Shown piece by piece: positions 49,945 through 60,119 of a stretch of DNA of 64,000 nt (position 1 is the stretch's first letter; each line of letters opens with the position of its first letter). The position numbers and the translations under genes are program-made. Origin of the DNA: Vicinamibacteria bacterium (GTDB taxonomy: Bacteria > Acidobacteriota > Vicinamibacteria > Fen-336 > JAGNNV01); the NCBI GenBank assembly GCA_019694155.1, contig JAIBCN010000193.1:1-64000 (forward strand), written 5' to 3'. The notes beneath the pieces are model-generated. The model was not told the origin of the DNA, searched no databases, and saw nothing but the letters and a program-made list of their open reading frames with translations.

Positions 49945-52251
49945 ATGGACCACCTGAACGCGGTCGGAAGGAGCGTCCTTAGGCCGGACGGTCTCGCGAA
50001 GGTCACGGGCAGGGCGCTCTATCTCGACGACCTGCCGGAGAACGGTTGCTGGCACGGCACGACGGTGCGCTCTCCTCATCCCTCGGCGCTCATCGTGTCG
50101 ATCGATGCCTCGGGGGTCTCGGACCCCGATGTGAAGGTGCTCGTCGCGAAGGACGTGGGGCCTCGGAACTCGGTCCACCTGATCCATGACGATTGGCCGG
50201 TGCTCGCCGACGGGCGCGTGAACCATGTCGGAGAGCCGGTGGCGCTTGTCGTGGCCCCCGCTCTCGCGCGCGCCCAGGCCGCGGCGAAGGCCATCAAGGT
50301 CGCGTACGAAGCACAGTCCCCGGTGCTCGACCTCGAGGCCGCGCTCAAGGGCGACCCCAGAACGGGCGGGCGTTTGAATGTCCTCGCGAAATGCGATGTG
50401 GGGCGGGGCGATGTGGAGGCGGGTTTCGCGGCGGCTGACGTGATTCTCGAGGGCGAGTATTCGACCGGGCACCAGGAGCATGTCTATATCGAGCCGCACG
50501 GCGTGATCGCCTCTCCGACTATCGGCAATGACGGGACGTTTGCGGGCGTCGATGTGGTGGGCTCGCTCCAGTGCCCGTACTACGTGCACAAGGCCCTCAC
50601 CTACCTCTTCGACCTCGGGGACGAGGCCATCCGCGTGCGGCAGTCGGTGACGGGCGGGGGCTTCGGGGGCAAGGAGGACTACCCGGACATGATCGCGGCG
50701 CACGCGTCGCTTCTGGCGCGCGCGTGCGGCAAGCCGGTGAAGATCGTCTACGAGCGGCAGGAAGACATCATCGCCACCACCAAGCGTCATCCCTCGCTCG
50801 TGCGCCATCGCACGGGCGTGAAGCGCGACGGGACGCTCGTGGCCATGGACGTCGAGGTTCTGCTCGACGGCGGCGCCTACATCACTCTCTCCCCCGTGGT
50901 GCTGTCCCGCTCCGTGCTCCACGCCGCGGGCGCGTACTCGTGCCCCAACGTGCGTATCCATGGGCGCGTCCTCGCCACGAACACTCCCCCAAACGGCGCC
51001 TTCCGGGGCTTCGGCGCGCCTCAGAGCCTCTTCGCCGTGGAACGACAGATGGACGAGGTCGCGCGGACGCTCGGCCTCGACCCCTTCGAGGTGCGAATCA
51101 GGAACGCGTACCGCGAGGGCGACGTCACGCCCACCGGCCAGGTGCTGAAGGAGAGCGTGAGTGCCGTCGCGGTTCTGGAGCGAGCGAAGACCGCCACCCG
51201 CTTCACCGAACGGTTCGCCGAGAACGAGGCGGCGCGCGGGGCGCGAAAGGACGATGGCAAGCCGCTGCGCGGGATCGGCCTTTCGGTCTTCTGGCACGGC
51301 TCGGGCTTCACCGGCAACGGGGAGCGGCGCATGATGTCCAAGGGCGCCGTCCGCCTGCGCGCCGACCTCAAGATCGAGGTCCTCGCCTCGTCCACCGACT
51401 TCGGCCAGGGCACCGAGGGCATCTTCCGGCAGATCGTGGCCGACGCGTGCGGCGTCGGTCTCGACGACGTGGTCGTGCACACCCCCGACACCGCCGCGGT
51501 TCCGGACTCCGGCCCCACCGTGGCCTCGCGCACCGTCATGGTGGTTGGCGGCCTCCTGTCGCGTGCGGGAGCGAAGCTCGCGGAGATGCTGCGCACCTTC
51601 GCCGCCCAGCAGGCGGGCATGGCGCCCGCATCGGTGGTGCTGAGAAACGGCTTCTTCGAAACCGAGCGCGGCCGAACGCCCTTCGCGGACGTGGCGAAGC
51701 GGTACGTCACGCTGCACGGCCCCCTGGATGCGACGGCGACCTTCGAACCCACACCGGGGAGCACGTTCGACGAAGCCACGTACCAGGGAGACGCCTATGC
51801 CGCCTACGGCTGGGGCGCGGATGTGGTCGAGGTCGAGGTCGATCCCGACACATTCGTCACGAAACTCACGCGCCTCACGACGGTGAGCGACGTCGGCCAC
51901 GTGGTCCATCCCGTGATGTGCGCGGGCCAGGTCGAGGGCGGCACCCTGCAGGCCCTGGGCTGGGGCTACCTCGAGGAAATGAAGATGAAGGACGGTCGCT
52001 TCCTCAACGACCGCATGCAGACCTACCTCATCCCCACCATGGCGGACACTCCGGACATGGAGACGATCCTCCTCGAGAACCCCACGGCACACGGCCCGTT
52101 CGGTGCGAAGGGCGTGGGCGAGCTCCCCATGGACGGCGGGGCGCCCGCGCTGCTCCAGGCCATAGAGAACGCGACCGGATACTCGCTCTCCCGCCTGCCC
52201 GCGACACCCGAGCGGATCTTCGAGGCCTCGCGGAGGCAGAAATCATCATGA
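49945..52251 (+). CDS. Molybdenum hydroxylase large (Mo-binding) subunit, xanthine dehydrogenase type
   Basis: Catalytic subunit of 768 residues that binds the molybdopterin cofactor. Key regions are GRALYLDDLP, GGGFGGKEDYPDM, the NTPPNGAFRGFGAPQSLFAVE loop, DFGQGTEGIFRQI and the C-terminal GPFGAKGVGELPMDGG, which includes the catalytic Glu. ATG at 49945 is preferred, since an in-frame ATG at 49915 lies inside a repeat. It overlaps the Fe-S subunit (ATGA). Xanthine is the likely substrate given nearby purine genes, but other aldehydes or N-heterocycles are possible. Confidence 0.92.
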   Translation: MDHLNAVGRSVLRPDGLAKVTGRALYLDDLPENGCWHGTTVRSPHPSALIVSIDASGVSDPDVKVLVAKDVGPRNSVHLIHDDWPVLADGRVNHVGEPVALVVAPALARAQAAAKAIKVAYEAQSPVLDLEAALKGDPRTGGRLNVLAKCDVGRGDVEAGFAAADVILEGEYSTGHQEHVYIEPHGVIASPTIGNDGTFAGVDVVGSLQCPYYVHKALTYLFDLGDEAIRVRQSVTGGGFGGKEDYPDMIAAHASLLARACGKPVKIVYERQEDIIATTKRHPSLVRHRTGVKRDGTLVAMDVEVLLDGGAYITLSPVVLSRSVLHAAGAYSCPNVRIHGRVLATNTPPNGAFRGFGAPQSLFAVERQMDEVARTLGLDPFEVRIRNAYREGDVTPTGQVLKESVSAVAVLERAKTATRFTERFAENEAARGARKDDGKPLRGIGLSVFWHGSGFTGNGERRMMSKGAVRLRADLKIEVLASSTDFGQGTEGIFRQIVADACGVGLDDVVVHTPDTAAVPDSGPTVASRTVMVVGGLLSRAGAKLAEMLRTFAAQQAGMAPASVVLRNGFFETERGRTPFADVAKRYVTLHGPLDATATFEPTPGSTFDEATYQGDAYAAYGWGADVVEVEVDPDTFVTKLTRLTTVSDVGHVVHPVMCAGQVEGGTLQALGWGYLEEMKMKDGRFLNDRMQTYLIPTMADTPDMETILLENPTAHGPFGAKGVGELPMDGGAPALLQAIENATGYSLSRLPATPERIFEASRRQKSS

Positions 52252-52748
52252 GCGCCACCTATCGATTCACTGTGAACGGCAGGCCCGCCGAGGTCCAGGG
52301 CCCGCCCATGGCTCGCCTCCTCGACGTGCTGCGCCGCGATCTCGGGCTCACCGGCTCGAAGGAGGGGTGCGGCGAAGGCGAGTGCGGCGCCTGCACGGTG
52401 CTGCTCGGCGGCGAGGCCGTCTGTTCCTGCCTCGTGCCGCTCTTTCAGGTGGAGGGCGCCTCCATCACCACCATCGAAGGGATAGCCCCCTCCGACAAGG
52501 TGACCGAACTCCAGCGCGTCTTCGCGAACGAAGGCGGCGCCCAGTGCGGCGCCTGCACGCCGGGCATGATCGTGACCCTCAAGGCACTCCTCGACCGCCA
52601 TCCGACGCCAACGCGCGAGCAGGTCCGCGAGTACGCATCGGGGACGTTGTGCCGGTGCACCGGGTACGAACGGATCTTCCGCGCCATCGAGGTGCTGACC
52701 GGGCAGCGCTCCTCCGAGTGCGAGCCGGAGGGAGGTCCGCGGTCGTGA
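52248..52748 (+). CDS. Molybdenum hydroxylase 2Fe-2S subunit
   Basis: A 166-residue electron-transfer subunit with two [2Fe-2S] clusters. The plant-type cluster is in GCGEGECGACTVLL with a further Cys in AVCSC. The helical-domain cluster is in QCGACTPGM and LCRCTGYERI. It is coupled to the large subunit by ATGA and to the FAD subunit by GTGA. Confidence 0.95.
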   Translation: MSATYRFTVNGRPAEVQGPPMARLLDVLRRDLGLTGSKEGCGEGECGACTVLLGGEAVCSCLVPLFQVEGASITTIEGIAPSDKVTELQRVFANEGGAQCGACTPGMIVTLKALLDRHPTPTREQVREYASGTLCRCTGYERIFRAIEVLTGQRSSECEPEGGPRS

Positions 52749-53593
52749 CCCTGTCCTGGTCCCCGAAGACTCTCGCGGAGGCCCGCGAGGCCTTGATCCA
52801 GGGCGCCACCAAGGTGGCGGGATCGACCGACCTGCTCGTCGTCGATCACGCGACGGGCAGCGTCCGCGACTCCGTCCTGAATGTCCTCGGCATCGAGGAG
52901 TTGCAGGGAATCCGCGTGGAGGCGGACCAGCTCAGCATCGGCGCTTCTTCGACCTTCACCAGGATCCGCGAATCGGCGGAAGTGGCGAAGCACGCTCCCC
53001 TCCTCAAGGACGCCGCCCGCACCATCGGCGCCGCCCAGATTCAAAACCGCGCCACCATCGGCGGCAACATCGCGAACGCGTCGCCCGCGGGGGACTCGCT
53101 TCCCGCCCTCCTCGCACTCGGCGCCCTGATCGTGGTCTCGGGTCCGCGCGAGAGGCGGATCGTCCCGTACAACGCATTTCACACCGCGTACCGAAAGACC
53201 GTGCTCGGCCCCGATGAGCTCATCGAGCGCATCCTCATCCCCCTGCCGGCGCCCGCGGTGCAGGTCTTCCGCAAGGTGGGCACCCGTGAGGCCCAGGCCA
53301 TCAGCAAGGTGGTCGTGGCCTTCGCCTCCGACCGACTCGACCACCGCATCCTCGCGAACGTCCGCCTCGCCATGGGCAGCGTGGCCGCGGTGCCCGTGCG
53401 CCTCCACGAAGTGGAGATACTGATCGAGGACAACCCCCTCACCCCCGAACTGGCCGCCCGCGCGGCCGCCCTGGTGGCGAAGAGCATCACGCCCATCGAC
53501 GACGTGCGCTCCACCGCGGAATACAGGCGTCATGTCGCGGGCCAGGTGGTCCGCCGCCTCCTGCTCGACCTGCTCGCCGCACCCCCGGCATGA
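52745..53593 (+). CDS. Molybdenum hydroxylase FAD-binding subunit
   Basis: A 282-residue FAD subunit that passes electrons to the final acceptor. FAD-binding motifs are TKVAGSTDLLV and TIGGNIANASPAGDSLPALLALGA, and the C-terminal domain has VRLAMGSVAAVPVRL. GTG at 52745 overlaps the preceding stop. It completes the three-subunit enzyme in large, Fe-S, FAD order. Confidence 0.93.
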   Translation: MTLSWSPKTLAEAREALIQGATKVAGSTDLLVVDHATGSVRDSVLNVLGIEELQGIRVEADQLSIGASSTFTRIRESAEVAKHAPLLKDAARTIGAAQIQNRATIGGNIANASPAGDSLPALLALGALIVVSGPRERRIVPYNAFHTAYRKTVLGPDELIERILIPLPAPAVQVFRKVGTREAQAISKVVVAFASDRLDHRILANVRLAMGSVAAVPVRLHEVEILIEDNPLTPELAARAAALVAKSITPIDDVRSTAEYRRHVAGQVVRRLLLDLLAAPPA

Positions 53594-53638
53594 GGCGATC
53601 GCGGCTCGCCCGCTTCGGATCCCACACGAAAGGCTGAT

Positions 53639-55840
53639 ATGAGAAGACTCCTCACCGCCGCTTTCCTGATCGCGCTCACGGCAGGCGCCGCCTTCGCGCA
53701 GACCATAGACCCCGCCCAGTGGGCGCAGCAGGCCTCGCGCGTCACCATCGTGCGCGACGACCGGGGCATCCCTCACATCTACGCCAGGACGGACGCCGAC
53801 GCCGTCTTCGGCATGATCTACGCCCAGGCCGAAGACGACTTCAACCGGGTGGAGACGAACTACCTCAACTCGACCGGCCGCCTGGCCGAGGCGGAGGGAG
53901 AGAGCGCCCTCTACCAGGACCTGCGGCAGCGGCTCTTCATCGACGAGGCCGAGATGCGCCGACTCTACTCCGAAAGCCCCGCCTGGCTCAAAGCCCTGAT
54001 GAACGCCTGGGCGGATGGCCTCAACTACTACCTTCACACCCATCCGAACGTGAAGCCGCGCGCCATCGCCAGATTCGAGCCGTGGATGCCCCTGAGCTTC
54101 AGCGAGGGCAGCATCGGCGGCGACATCGAGCGCGTCTCCGTGCCCGCCCTCAAGGCCTTCTACGAGAAGACCCCCCTCGCCAAGGTGGCCACGATCGATG
54201 TGGGTCGCCGCGAGGAGCCCGGCGGCTCGAACGGCATCGCGATCATGCCGTCGCACACCGCGGGCGGCAAGGCGCTCTTCCTCATCAATCCCCACACCTC
54301 CTTCTATTTCCGCTCGGAGGCGAACGTGGTGAGCGAGGAAGGACTGAACGTGTATGGCGCTTCGACCTGGGGCCAGTTCTTCGTCTACCAGGGCTTCAAC
54401 GACCGGCTCGGGTGGATGCACACGTCGAGCGGCGTCGACAACATCGACGACTACGTCGAGACCATCAGCCGGAAAGGCGACGCTCTCACCTACCGCCACG
54501 GAGGGGCCGACAAGCCGGTGAAGACCCGGAAGGTCACGATCCGCTACAAGACGGACGCCGGAATGGGCTCGCGCGACTTCACCGTCTACCGCACGCACCA
54601 CGGGCCCATCGTGCGTGAGGCCGCGGCAGGCGAGGCGGGAGTGACGTCCCCCGGCGAGCACTGGGTCGCGACCGCGATGATGGAGGAGCCCCTCAAGGCC
54701 CTGATCCAGTCGTACACGCGCACCAAGGCGCGGAGCTTCGCGGAGTTCCGCAAGATCATGGACCTGCACACCAACTCGTCCAACAACACCATCTACGCGG
54801 ACGGCGACGGCGTCATCGCCTACTTCCACGCGAACTTCACGCCCAGGCGGGATCCGAAGTTCAACTGGCGCAAGCCCGTGGACGGCGCCGACCCCGCGAC
54901 GGACTGGAAGGGAGTCCACTCGGTCGATGAGAGCCCGCTGGTGGTGAGCCCGAAGAACGGCTGGGTCTACAACACCAACAACTGGCCTTACTCGGCCGCG
55001 GGCGCCGACTCGCCCAGGCGCGCGGACTTCCCCGCCTACATGGAGGAGGGCGTCGAGAACCCCCGGGGCATCCACGCCATCCGCGTGCTTTCGAAGCGGA
55101 CGGACTTCACCCTCGACTCCCTCATCGCGGCCGCCTACGACCCCTACCTCCCCGCCTTCGCGGACCTGGTGCCGCTCCTCGTGAAAGCCTGGGATGAAGC
55201 ACCCGCTCCCGACCCGACGAAGGCGAAGGTCGCCCCCGCGGTCGCCGCGCTGCGCTCGTGGGACTTCCGGTGGAGCGCCGACTCCGTTCCCACGTCCCTC
55301 GCCGTGTTCTGGGGCGAGGACATCTGGCGGCGCGCGGCCCGGGAGGCGGACGACGAGAATTCAACCGTCTACGACTACATCGCGACGAAGACCACGGGCG
55401 CCCAGAAGCTCGCGAGCCTTGCCGCCGCCATGGACAAGCTGACCGCCGACTTCGGCAAGTGGAACATGCCGTGGGGAGAGATCAACCGCTACCAGCGGCG
55501 CACGGGTGACATCGTGCAGCCCTTCGACGACGATGATCCAAGCCACCCGGTGCCGTTCGTGTCCTCGCGCTGGGGATCGCTCGCCTCCTTCCAGGCACGC
55601 GCGTATCCGCGAACCCGGAAGTGGTACGGCACCAGCGGCAACAGCTTCGTGGCCGCCGTGGAATTCGGTCCGAGGATCCGCGCCCGCGCGGTGATGGCGG
55701 GCGGCCAGAGCGGCGATGTCTCCTCGAAGCACTTCAAGGATCAGATCGAGCGGTACGCCGCGGGGAACCTGCGGGACGTGTACTTCTACCGCGAACAGCT
55801 GGAAGGCCGCACCGAAAAGACGTACCACCCCGGACAGTAG
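53639..55840 (+). CDS. Exported penicillin acylase family protein
   Basis: N-terminal nucleophile hydrolase of 733 residues with a signal peptide (cut after AFA, residue 20). The alpha chain begins VTIVRDDRGIPHIYARTDADAVFGMIYAQAEDDFNR. The autoprocessing site and nucleophile is Ser197 in EEPGGSNGIAI, followed by FLINPHTSFYFRSEANVV of the beta chain. Family members hydrolyse acyl amides such as beta-lactam side chains or acyl-homoserine lactones; the natural substrate here is unknown. Confidence 0.92.
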   Translation: MRRLLTAAFLIALTAGAAFAQTIDPAQWAQQASRVTIVRDDRGIPHIYARTDADAVFGMIYAQAEDDFNRVETNYLNSTGRLAEAEGESALYQDLRQRLFIDEAEMRRLYSESPAWLKALMNAWADGLNYYLHTHPNVKPRAIARFEPWMPLSFSEGSIGGDIERVSVPALKAFYEKTPLAKVATIDVGRREEPGGSNGIAIMPSHTAGGKALFLINPHTSFYFRSEANVVSEEGLNVYGASTWGQFFVYQGFNDRLGWMHTSSGVDNIDDYVETISRKGDALTYRHGGADKPVKTRKVTIRYKTDAGMGSRDFTVYRTHHGPIVREAAAGEAGVTSPGEHWVATAMMEEPLKALIQSYTRTKARSFAEFRKIMDLHTNSSNNTIYADGDGVIAYFHANFTPRRDPKFNWRKPVDGADPATDWKGVHSVDESPLVVSPKNGWVYNTNNWPYSAAGADSPRRADFPAYMEEGVENPRGIHAIRVLSKRTDFTLDSLIAAAYDPYLPAFADLVPLLVKAWDEAPAPDPTKAKVAPAVAALRSWDFRWSADSVPTSLAVFWGEDIWRRAAREADDENSTVYDYIATKTTGAQKLASLAAAMDKLTADFGKWNMPWGEINRYQRRTGDIVQPFDDDDPSHPVPFVSSRWGSLASFQARAYPRTRKWYGTSGNSFVAAVEFGPRIRARAVMAGGQSGDVSSKHFKDQIERYAAGNLRDVYFYREQLEGRTEKTYHPGQ

Positions 55841-55904
55841 ACGCGTCGGGGGCAGCGCTCGATTCGCCCCTTTGCGAGCGGGCGGCGCATAGCATTGCGC
55901 AGAC

Positions 55905-57713
55905 ATGTCCGCCCCGCCGCCCGAGTCCCGCGCCCGCCGAGTCAGGAAGAACCTCCGCCTGGGCATGTCCCTCGCCTGGACGGCTTCGCCAAGCGCGCTC
56001 GTCCGCTACTCGGTGCTCGGAATGCTGAGCGCCGCCATGCCCCCGATCTCCGTCTACCTCGGCGCGGAGCTCGTGAACCGGATCGCGGGGGCGCGGGCGC
56101 GCCATCTCGACTTCAGCGACGTCCTCCCCGTCATCCTGGGCCTGTGGCTCGCCACCTCGGTGCAGCGCGCGGTGGGCGCCTACATGGGGTACGGCCGGAA
56201 TCTCTTCGTGCGGCGAGTCCAGCTCGAGGCCGAGCGCCGGCTGCTCGCCAAGGCCGCCACCGTCGATCTCGGGCACTTCGACAACTCGAACTGGCACGAT
56301 CGCCTGGCCCGCGCGAAGCGCGACGTGTCGTGGCGGCCCGGCGACCTCACGTGGTCGGTCCTCGGGCTCTCCGGCAACCTCGTGACCATTCTGCTCATGG
56401 CGGGGCTCCTCGCGAGCCTGCACTACGTCCTCGTCCTGCTGGCTCTCGGATCCGCCGTCCTGTCCCTGGCCATCGAGCGCCGCGTGACCTCGAAGCTCTA
56501 CGAGTTCTTCTACAAGGAAACGCCCGAGGAACGGGAGCGCGACTACCTCGGCGACCTTCTGGCCCAGCCCCGCACCACCAAGGAAGTGCGCGCTTACGTT
56601 CTCGCCGACTACCTCATGGGGCGCCATGGCGCCCTGTCCGAGGAGCTCTTCCGGAAGCGGGAAGAGATGTACCGGACGGCCACGCGCACCTCGATGCTGA
56701 CCGGGCTCGTGAGCGGCACGACGCTCGCTCTCGCCTACGCGTTCGTGGCCGTCCGCGGAGTGGAAGGGTCGATCGACCCCGGCGGTGTCGTGCTGGTGAT
56801 CGGCGCCTTCGCCGCGGTGGCAGGAACCTTGAGCCAGATCTCGAGCACGTTCGTGGCCGTCGATCAGCACACCACGTTCCTCGACGACTACTTCTCGTTC
56901 CTGTCCATCGATCCCCTGCTCAAGGTGCCGACCGTCCCCGATCCCGTGCCCGTGGGAAGGATCGACGGAATCGAGTTTCGGGGCGTGACCTTCGCGTACC
57001 AGGGCGGCGCGGGGCCGGCCGTCGCCGGGCTGAGCCTTCGAATCCGGAGCGGTGAGATGGTGGCTCTCGTGGGAGAAAACGGAGCCGGCAAGAGCACCCT
57101 CGTAAGACTCCTCCTCCGGTTCTACGACCCGGACGAGGGCGCCGTCCTCGTGGGGGGCGTCGACCTGCGTCAGGTCGACCCAAACGACCTGCGCCGCCGC
57201 ATCGGCGTCCTTTTCCAGGACTACCCGAGCTACGAACTGACGGTGCGCGAGAACGTGGCCATGGGGCGGCCCGACCTCCCCGGCGACGACGAGCGCGTCA
57301 TGGACGCCTTGAGGCGGTCGCGCAGCGAGTGGCTCGTGAAGAAGATGCCGCGGGGGCTCGACGCGCGAGTGGGCCGGCTCTTCGAGGGCGGGCACGATCT
57401 CTCCGGCGGCGAGTGGCAGCGGCTCGCCCTCGCGCGGATCATGTATCGCGACGCCGACGTGTGGATCCTCGACGAGCCCACCTCCTCGCTCGATCCCGAG
57501 GCGGAGGCGGCGATATTCGCGGAGCTCAAGGACAACCTGAAGGGCCGGATCGGGATAGTGATCTCGCATCGCTTCTCGACGGTGCGCATCGCCGACCGGA
57601 TCGCGGTCATCGACGGCGGGCGCGTGACCGAACTCGGGACCCACGAGGAACTGCTGGCCGCGAACGGGCGCTACGCCCGGCTCTTCGAGATGCAGGCCGC
57701 GGGCTACCGTTAG
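55905..57713 (+). CDS. ABC transporter half-exporter, fused TM and ATPase
   Basis: A 602-residue homodimeric-type exporter. Six TMs occupy residues 35-320. The ATPase domain has Walker A ENGAGKST, Q-loop FQDYPSY, signature LSGGEWQRLALARIM, Walker B DVWILDEPTSSLD and the H-loop His in ISHRFSTVR. Substrate unknown. The ATG is 9 nt from a TAGCAT box. It converges on the family B polymerase gene, with the two stop codons overlapping at 57710-57713. Confidence 0.93.
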   Translation: MSAPPPESRARRVRKNLRLGMSLAWTASPSALVRYSVLGMLSAAMPPISVYLGAELVNRIAGARARHLDFSDVLPVILGLWLATSVQRAVGAYMGYGRNLFVRRVQLEAERRLLAKAATVDLGHFDNSNWHDRLARAKRDVSWRPGDLTWSVLGLSGNLVTILLMAGLLASLHYVLVLLALGSAVLSLAIERRVTSKLYEFFYKETPEERERDYLGDLLAQPRTTKEVRAYVLADYLMGRHGALSEELFRKREEMYRTATRTSMLTGLVSGTTLALAYAFVAVRGVEGSIDPGGVVLVIGAFAAVAGTLSQISSTFVAVDQHTTFLDDYFSFLSIDPLLKVPTVPDPVPVGRIDGIEFRGVTFAYQGGAGPAVAGLSLRIRSGEMVALVGENGAGKSTLVRLLLRFYDPDEGAVLVGGVDLRQVDPNDLRRRIGVLFQDYPSYELTVRENVAMGRPDLPGDDERVMDALRRSRSEWLVKKMPRGLDARVGRLFEGGHDLSGGEWQRLALARIMYRDADVWILDEPTSSLDPEAEAAIFAELKDNLKGRIGIVISHRFSTVRIADRIAVIDGGRVTELGTHEELLAANGRYARLFEMQAAGYR

Positions 57714-60088
57714 GCCCGCTCCGCCAGCCGGGTGAGGATCGGCCGGATACTGGCAACCTCGGGCGCGAACATTTCCATCTGGGCCGGGTCGGCGAAGACC
57801 GCGTCGTAGTCGCGCCCCTCGAAGGCGCGGGCGAGGCGCGAAGCGTAGGTGTCGCGGAGGAGGCGTACGTAATGCTCGACATCGTAGTCGCGCGGGTCGT
57901 CGCTCCTGCCGGATGGGCCGCCCTCATCGCTCTCCTCGACGACACCTCCCGCGCCCGACTTCGTCCGGTAGACGCGCACACGATCGCCGAGGCTCCAGAC
58001 CGCGCGCCCGCTCGCAAGCATGGCCTCATAGGAAATCTCGCGGCGCGATTCCCGGGACTGGGCGTACAGCTCCGGGGTCTTTGTGAGGCGCACCCGGGAG
58101 GACACGTCGAACGTCGCCAGTTCCCGGCGGCGCAAGGCCAGCACGGTGTCGAGATAGGCCGCGCGCACACCGATCACGTCGCCCACGAGCAGCCGTTCGA
58201 TGGCGCGCCTCAGGAAGGCTTCGCCGTACGGCTCGGCGCGGCTGGAGCGGAAGGCGACCCCCCGGAGGATCAGCGAGCCGTCGTAGCCGAGGAGCGCGTA
58301 GTTCTTGGGCTCGTGAGAAAGCATGGCCGCGTACCGGCCCTCGAACTCGAGGTGGACCAGGGGCGGGAGGAGGCTCGCCACCTCGGACACCACCCGTCGT
58401 TCGTCGGCCTCCGTCCAGTCCTCGGGCACCGAGAAGTACACGCCGTCGGTGTCGGCCTCGAGGAGGGTCACGCCGCGCGCGGCGAGCTCACGACTCATCC
58501 TCCCGAGCAGCTCGCGCCCTCGTCTCGTCACTTCGTTGGCGGCGTCCACGTCGGCGAAGCGCGTCAGGCCGCCTCCCGCAGCGAGGTACCCGTAAGCGGA
58601 GTTCACCACCAGCTTCATGGCCGAGGATGTGGCCTCGTGCGTGTAGCGCTCGGGCGACCCTTTCGGCGCCTCGCGGGCGGCGGCCTTCTCGTGGAGACGG
58701 CGCTCGACCAGGCGGTCGACAAGCGCGAGCATCGCGCCGAGGTGATCGCGCGCCGGCCCGATCCGGTACTCGCGCATCAGCGACGGGTAGAGGCTCGCCA
58801 CGTCGGCCTTCACCACACGCCGGGCGACACCCGCGGCGAAGAGGTGCAAGGCGGCCCCGCTGTGCGGAATGTCGCGGCCGGCGGCGTAGGCGGGCAGGGC
58901 CATGCCCGCGCGCAGGTAGGCGCGAACGAGGAGCGGATCGATGACCCCCGTCGCCGCGCCCGCGTCGGCGAGCCGCTCGTAGCGCCGGGGCGCCATCCGG
59001 GCGAGGGCGAACGCGGCGCCGCCGAACATGCGGGCCAGACCAGCCACCTCCTCCACGTCGGCGGACGCGTAGCGGCGCACGCGCGCGGGATCTTGCCGGT
59101 AGACCTCGTACACCTGATCGCCGCGGATCATCTCGCGGGCCTCCCCCGCGAGGCCGAAGTGACGCGCGACCACCTTCAGGCCGTGTCCGGGCAGTTCGCG
59201 GGTGGCGAAGTCGTGGCGCAGGACCGCGTCCATGGTGTCGATCATTTCCCGGCCGGCCGCGATGAGGCGCACGCGGCGGCGCCCATCCTCGTCGGCCGGC
59301 ACACCCCGCCGCGCCGCCCTCTCGCGCAGGCCCGCGGGTCCGGTGCGTCCGAGACCGAGGGGCACACGAAGCCTCTTCGCGCGAACGTCGAGGAAGGGAA
59401 GATCGAAGCCGTGCAGATTGTGGTTCTCGATCACGTCGGGGTCGGACGCCTGGATCTTCGCGACCAGCCGGCGGATGAGATCGGCCTCGCCGGCGTCCCC
59501 TTCCCCCGCGGCCTCCAGTATCTCCACACGGCCCTCCGGGTCCCGAACCGCGACCATGAAGATGCGGTCACGCCGGGCGTCGAGGCCGGTGGTCTCGAGA
59601 TCGAACTGAAGCCGCCGCAACTGGTCGAAGGCGAGGCCGCGAAAGTAGGTCCGGCCGGTGGCCACGAGGTACTGCTCTTCGGGGGGCAGGGCGAGCACCG
59701 ACTCGCGGCCGAGTTCACGCAAATGCGAGAGCTGCCGTCCGAGCCGGCGCGAGGCTCCGAAGAGCACGGCCGCGGTGATCGTCTTCACGTGGTTCGCCGA
59801 CACCAGAAACCGCAACTCCCCCGGTCCCTCGAGTTCCCTGAAGGCGACGAGCGAGCGGGCGTTGCCTTCCGGCGAGAGCTGGGCCCCGAGGTGCTTCAGG
59901 TCGTCCAGCCGGTCCAGCAGGATCCAGGGCCGGAACCGCTCTTCCTCCCGGACGAGTTCCCCGGTATCACGCTGTCGACGCCAGATCGTGGCGCGTCCAT
60001 CCCCTTCCGCCCAGACCGAGACGATGCCGGGAGTTTGATCCCAGCCCCAGAGCCATTCGTCCTCGGCCGAACGCGTGAATCCGCTCAC
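57710..60088 (-). CDS. polB: Family B DNA polymerase (Pol II type)
   Basis: A 792-residue DNA polymerase with 3'-5' exonuclease. The exonuclease motifs are FDLETTGLD (Exo I), IENHNLHGFDLPFL (Exo II) and YASADVEEV (Exo III). Polymerase motifs A, B and C are ADVASLYPSLM, KLVVNSAYGY and EADTDGVYF, all with their Asp residues. It is close in length to E. coli Pol II, which acts in repair and translesion restart. No SOS box was identified. Gene symbol is by family. Confidence 0.92.
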   Translation of the reverse strand: MSGFTRSAEDEWLWGWDQTPGIVSVWAEGDGRATIWRRQRDTGELVREEERFRPWILLDRLDDLKHLGAQLSPEGNARSLVAFRELEGPGELRFLVSANHVKTITAAVLFGASRRLGRQLSHLRELGRESVLALPPEEQYLVATGRTYFRGLAFDQLRRLQFDLETTGLDARRDRIFMVAVRDPEGRVEILEAAGEGDAGEADLIRRLVAKIQASDPDVIENHNLHGFDLPFLDVRAKRLRVPLGLGRTGPAGLRERAARRGVPADEDGRRRVRLIAAGREMIDTMDAVLRHDFATRELPGHGLKVVARHFGLAGEAREMIRGDQVYEVYRQDPARVRRYASADVEEVAGLARMFGGAAFALARMAPRRYERLADAGAATGVIDPLLVRAYLRAGMALPAYAAGRDIPHSGAALHLFAAGVARRVVKADVASLYPSLMREYRIGPARDHLGAMLALVDRLVERRLHEKAAAREAPKGSPERYTHEATSSAMKLVVNSAYGYLAAGGGLTRFADVDAANEVTRRGRELLGRMSRELAARGVTLLEADTDGVYFSVPEDWTEADERRVVSEVASLLPPLVHLEFEGRYAAMLSHEPKNYALLGYDGSLILRGVAFRSSRAEPYGEAFLRRAIERLLVGDVIGVRAAYLDTVLALRRRELATFDVSSRVRLTKTPELYAQSRESRREISYEAMLASGRAVWSLGDRVRVYRTKSGAGGVVEESDEGGPSGRSDDPRDYDVEHYVRLLRDTYASRLARAFEGRDYDAVFADPAQMEMFAPEVASIRPILTRLAERA

Positions 60089-60119
60089 CGCGCCGCAGGC
60101 GCCGGGGTGAAGCCCGCGC

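Noticed and set aside
52445..55075. An 876-codon minus-strand frame
   Set aside because: Shadow of the FAD subunit and penicillin acylase genes; no domain recognisable.
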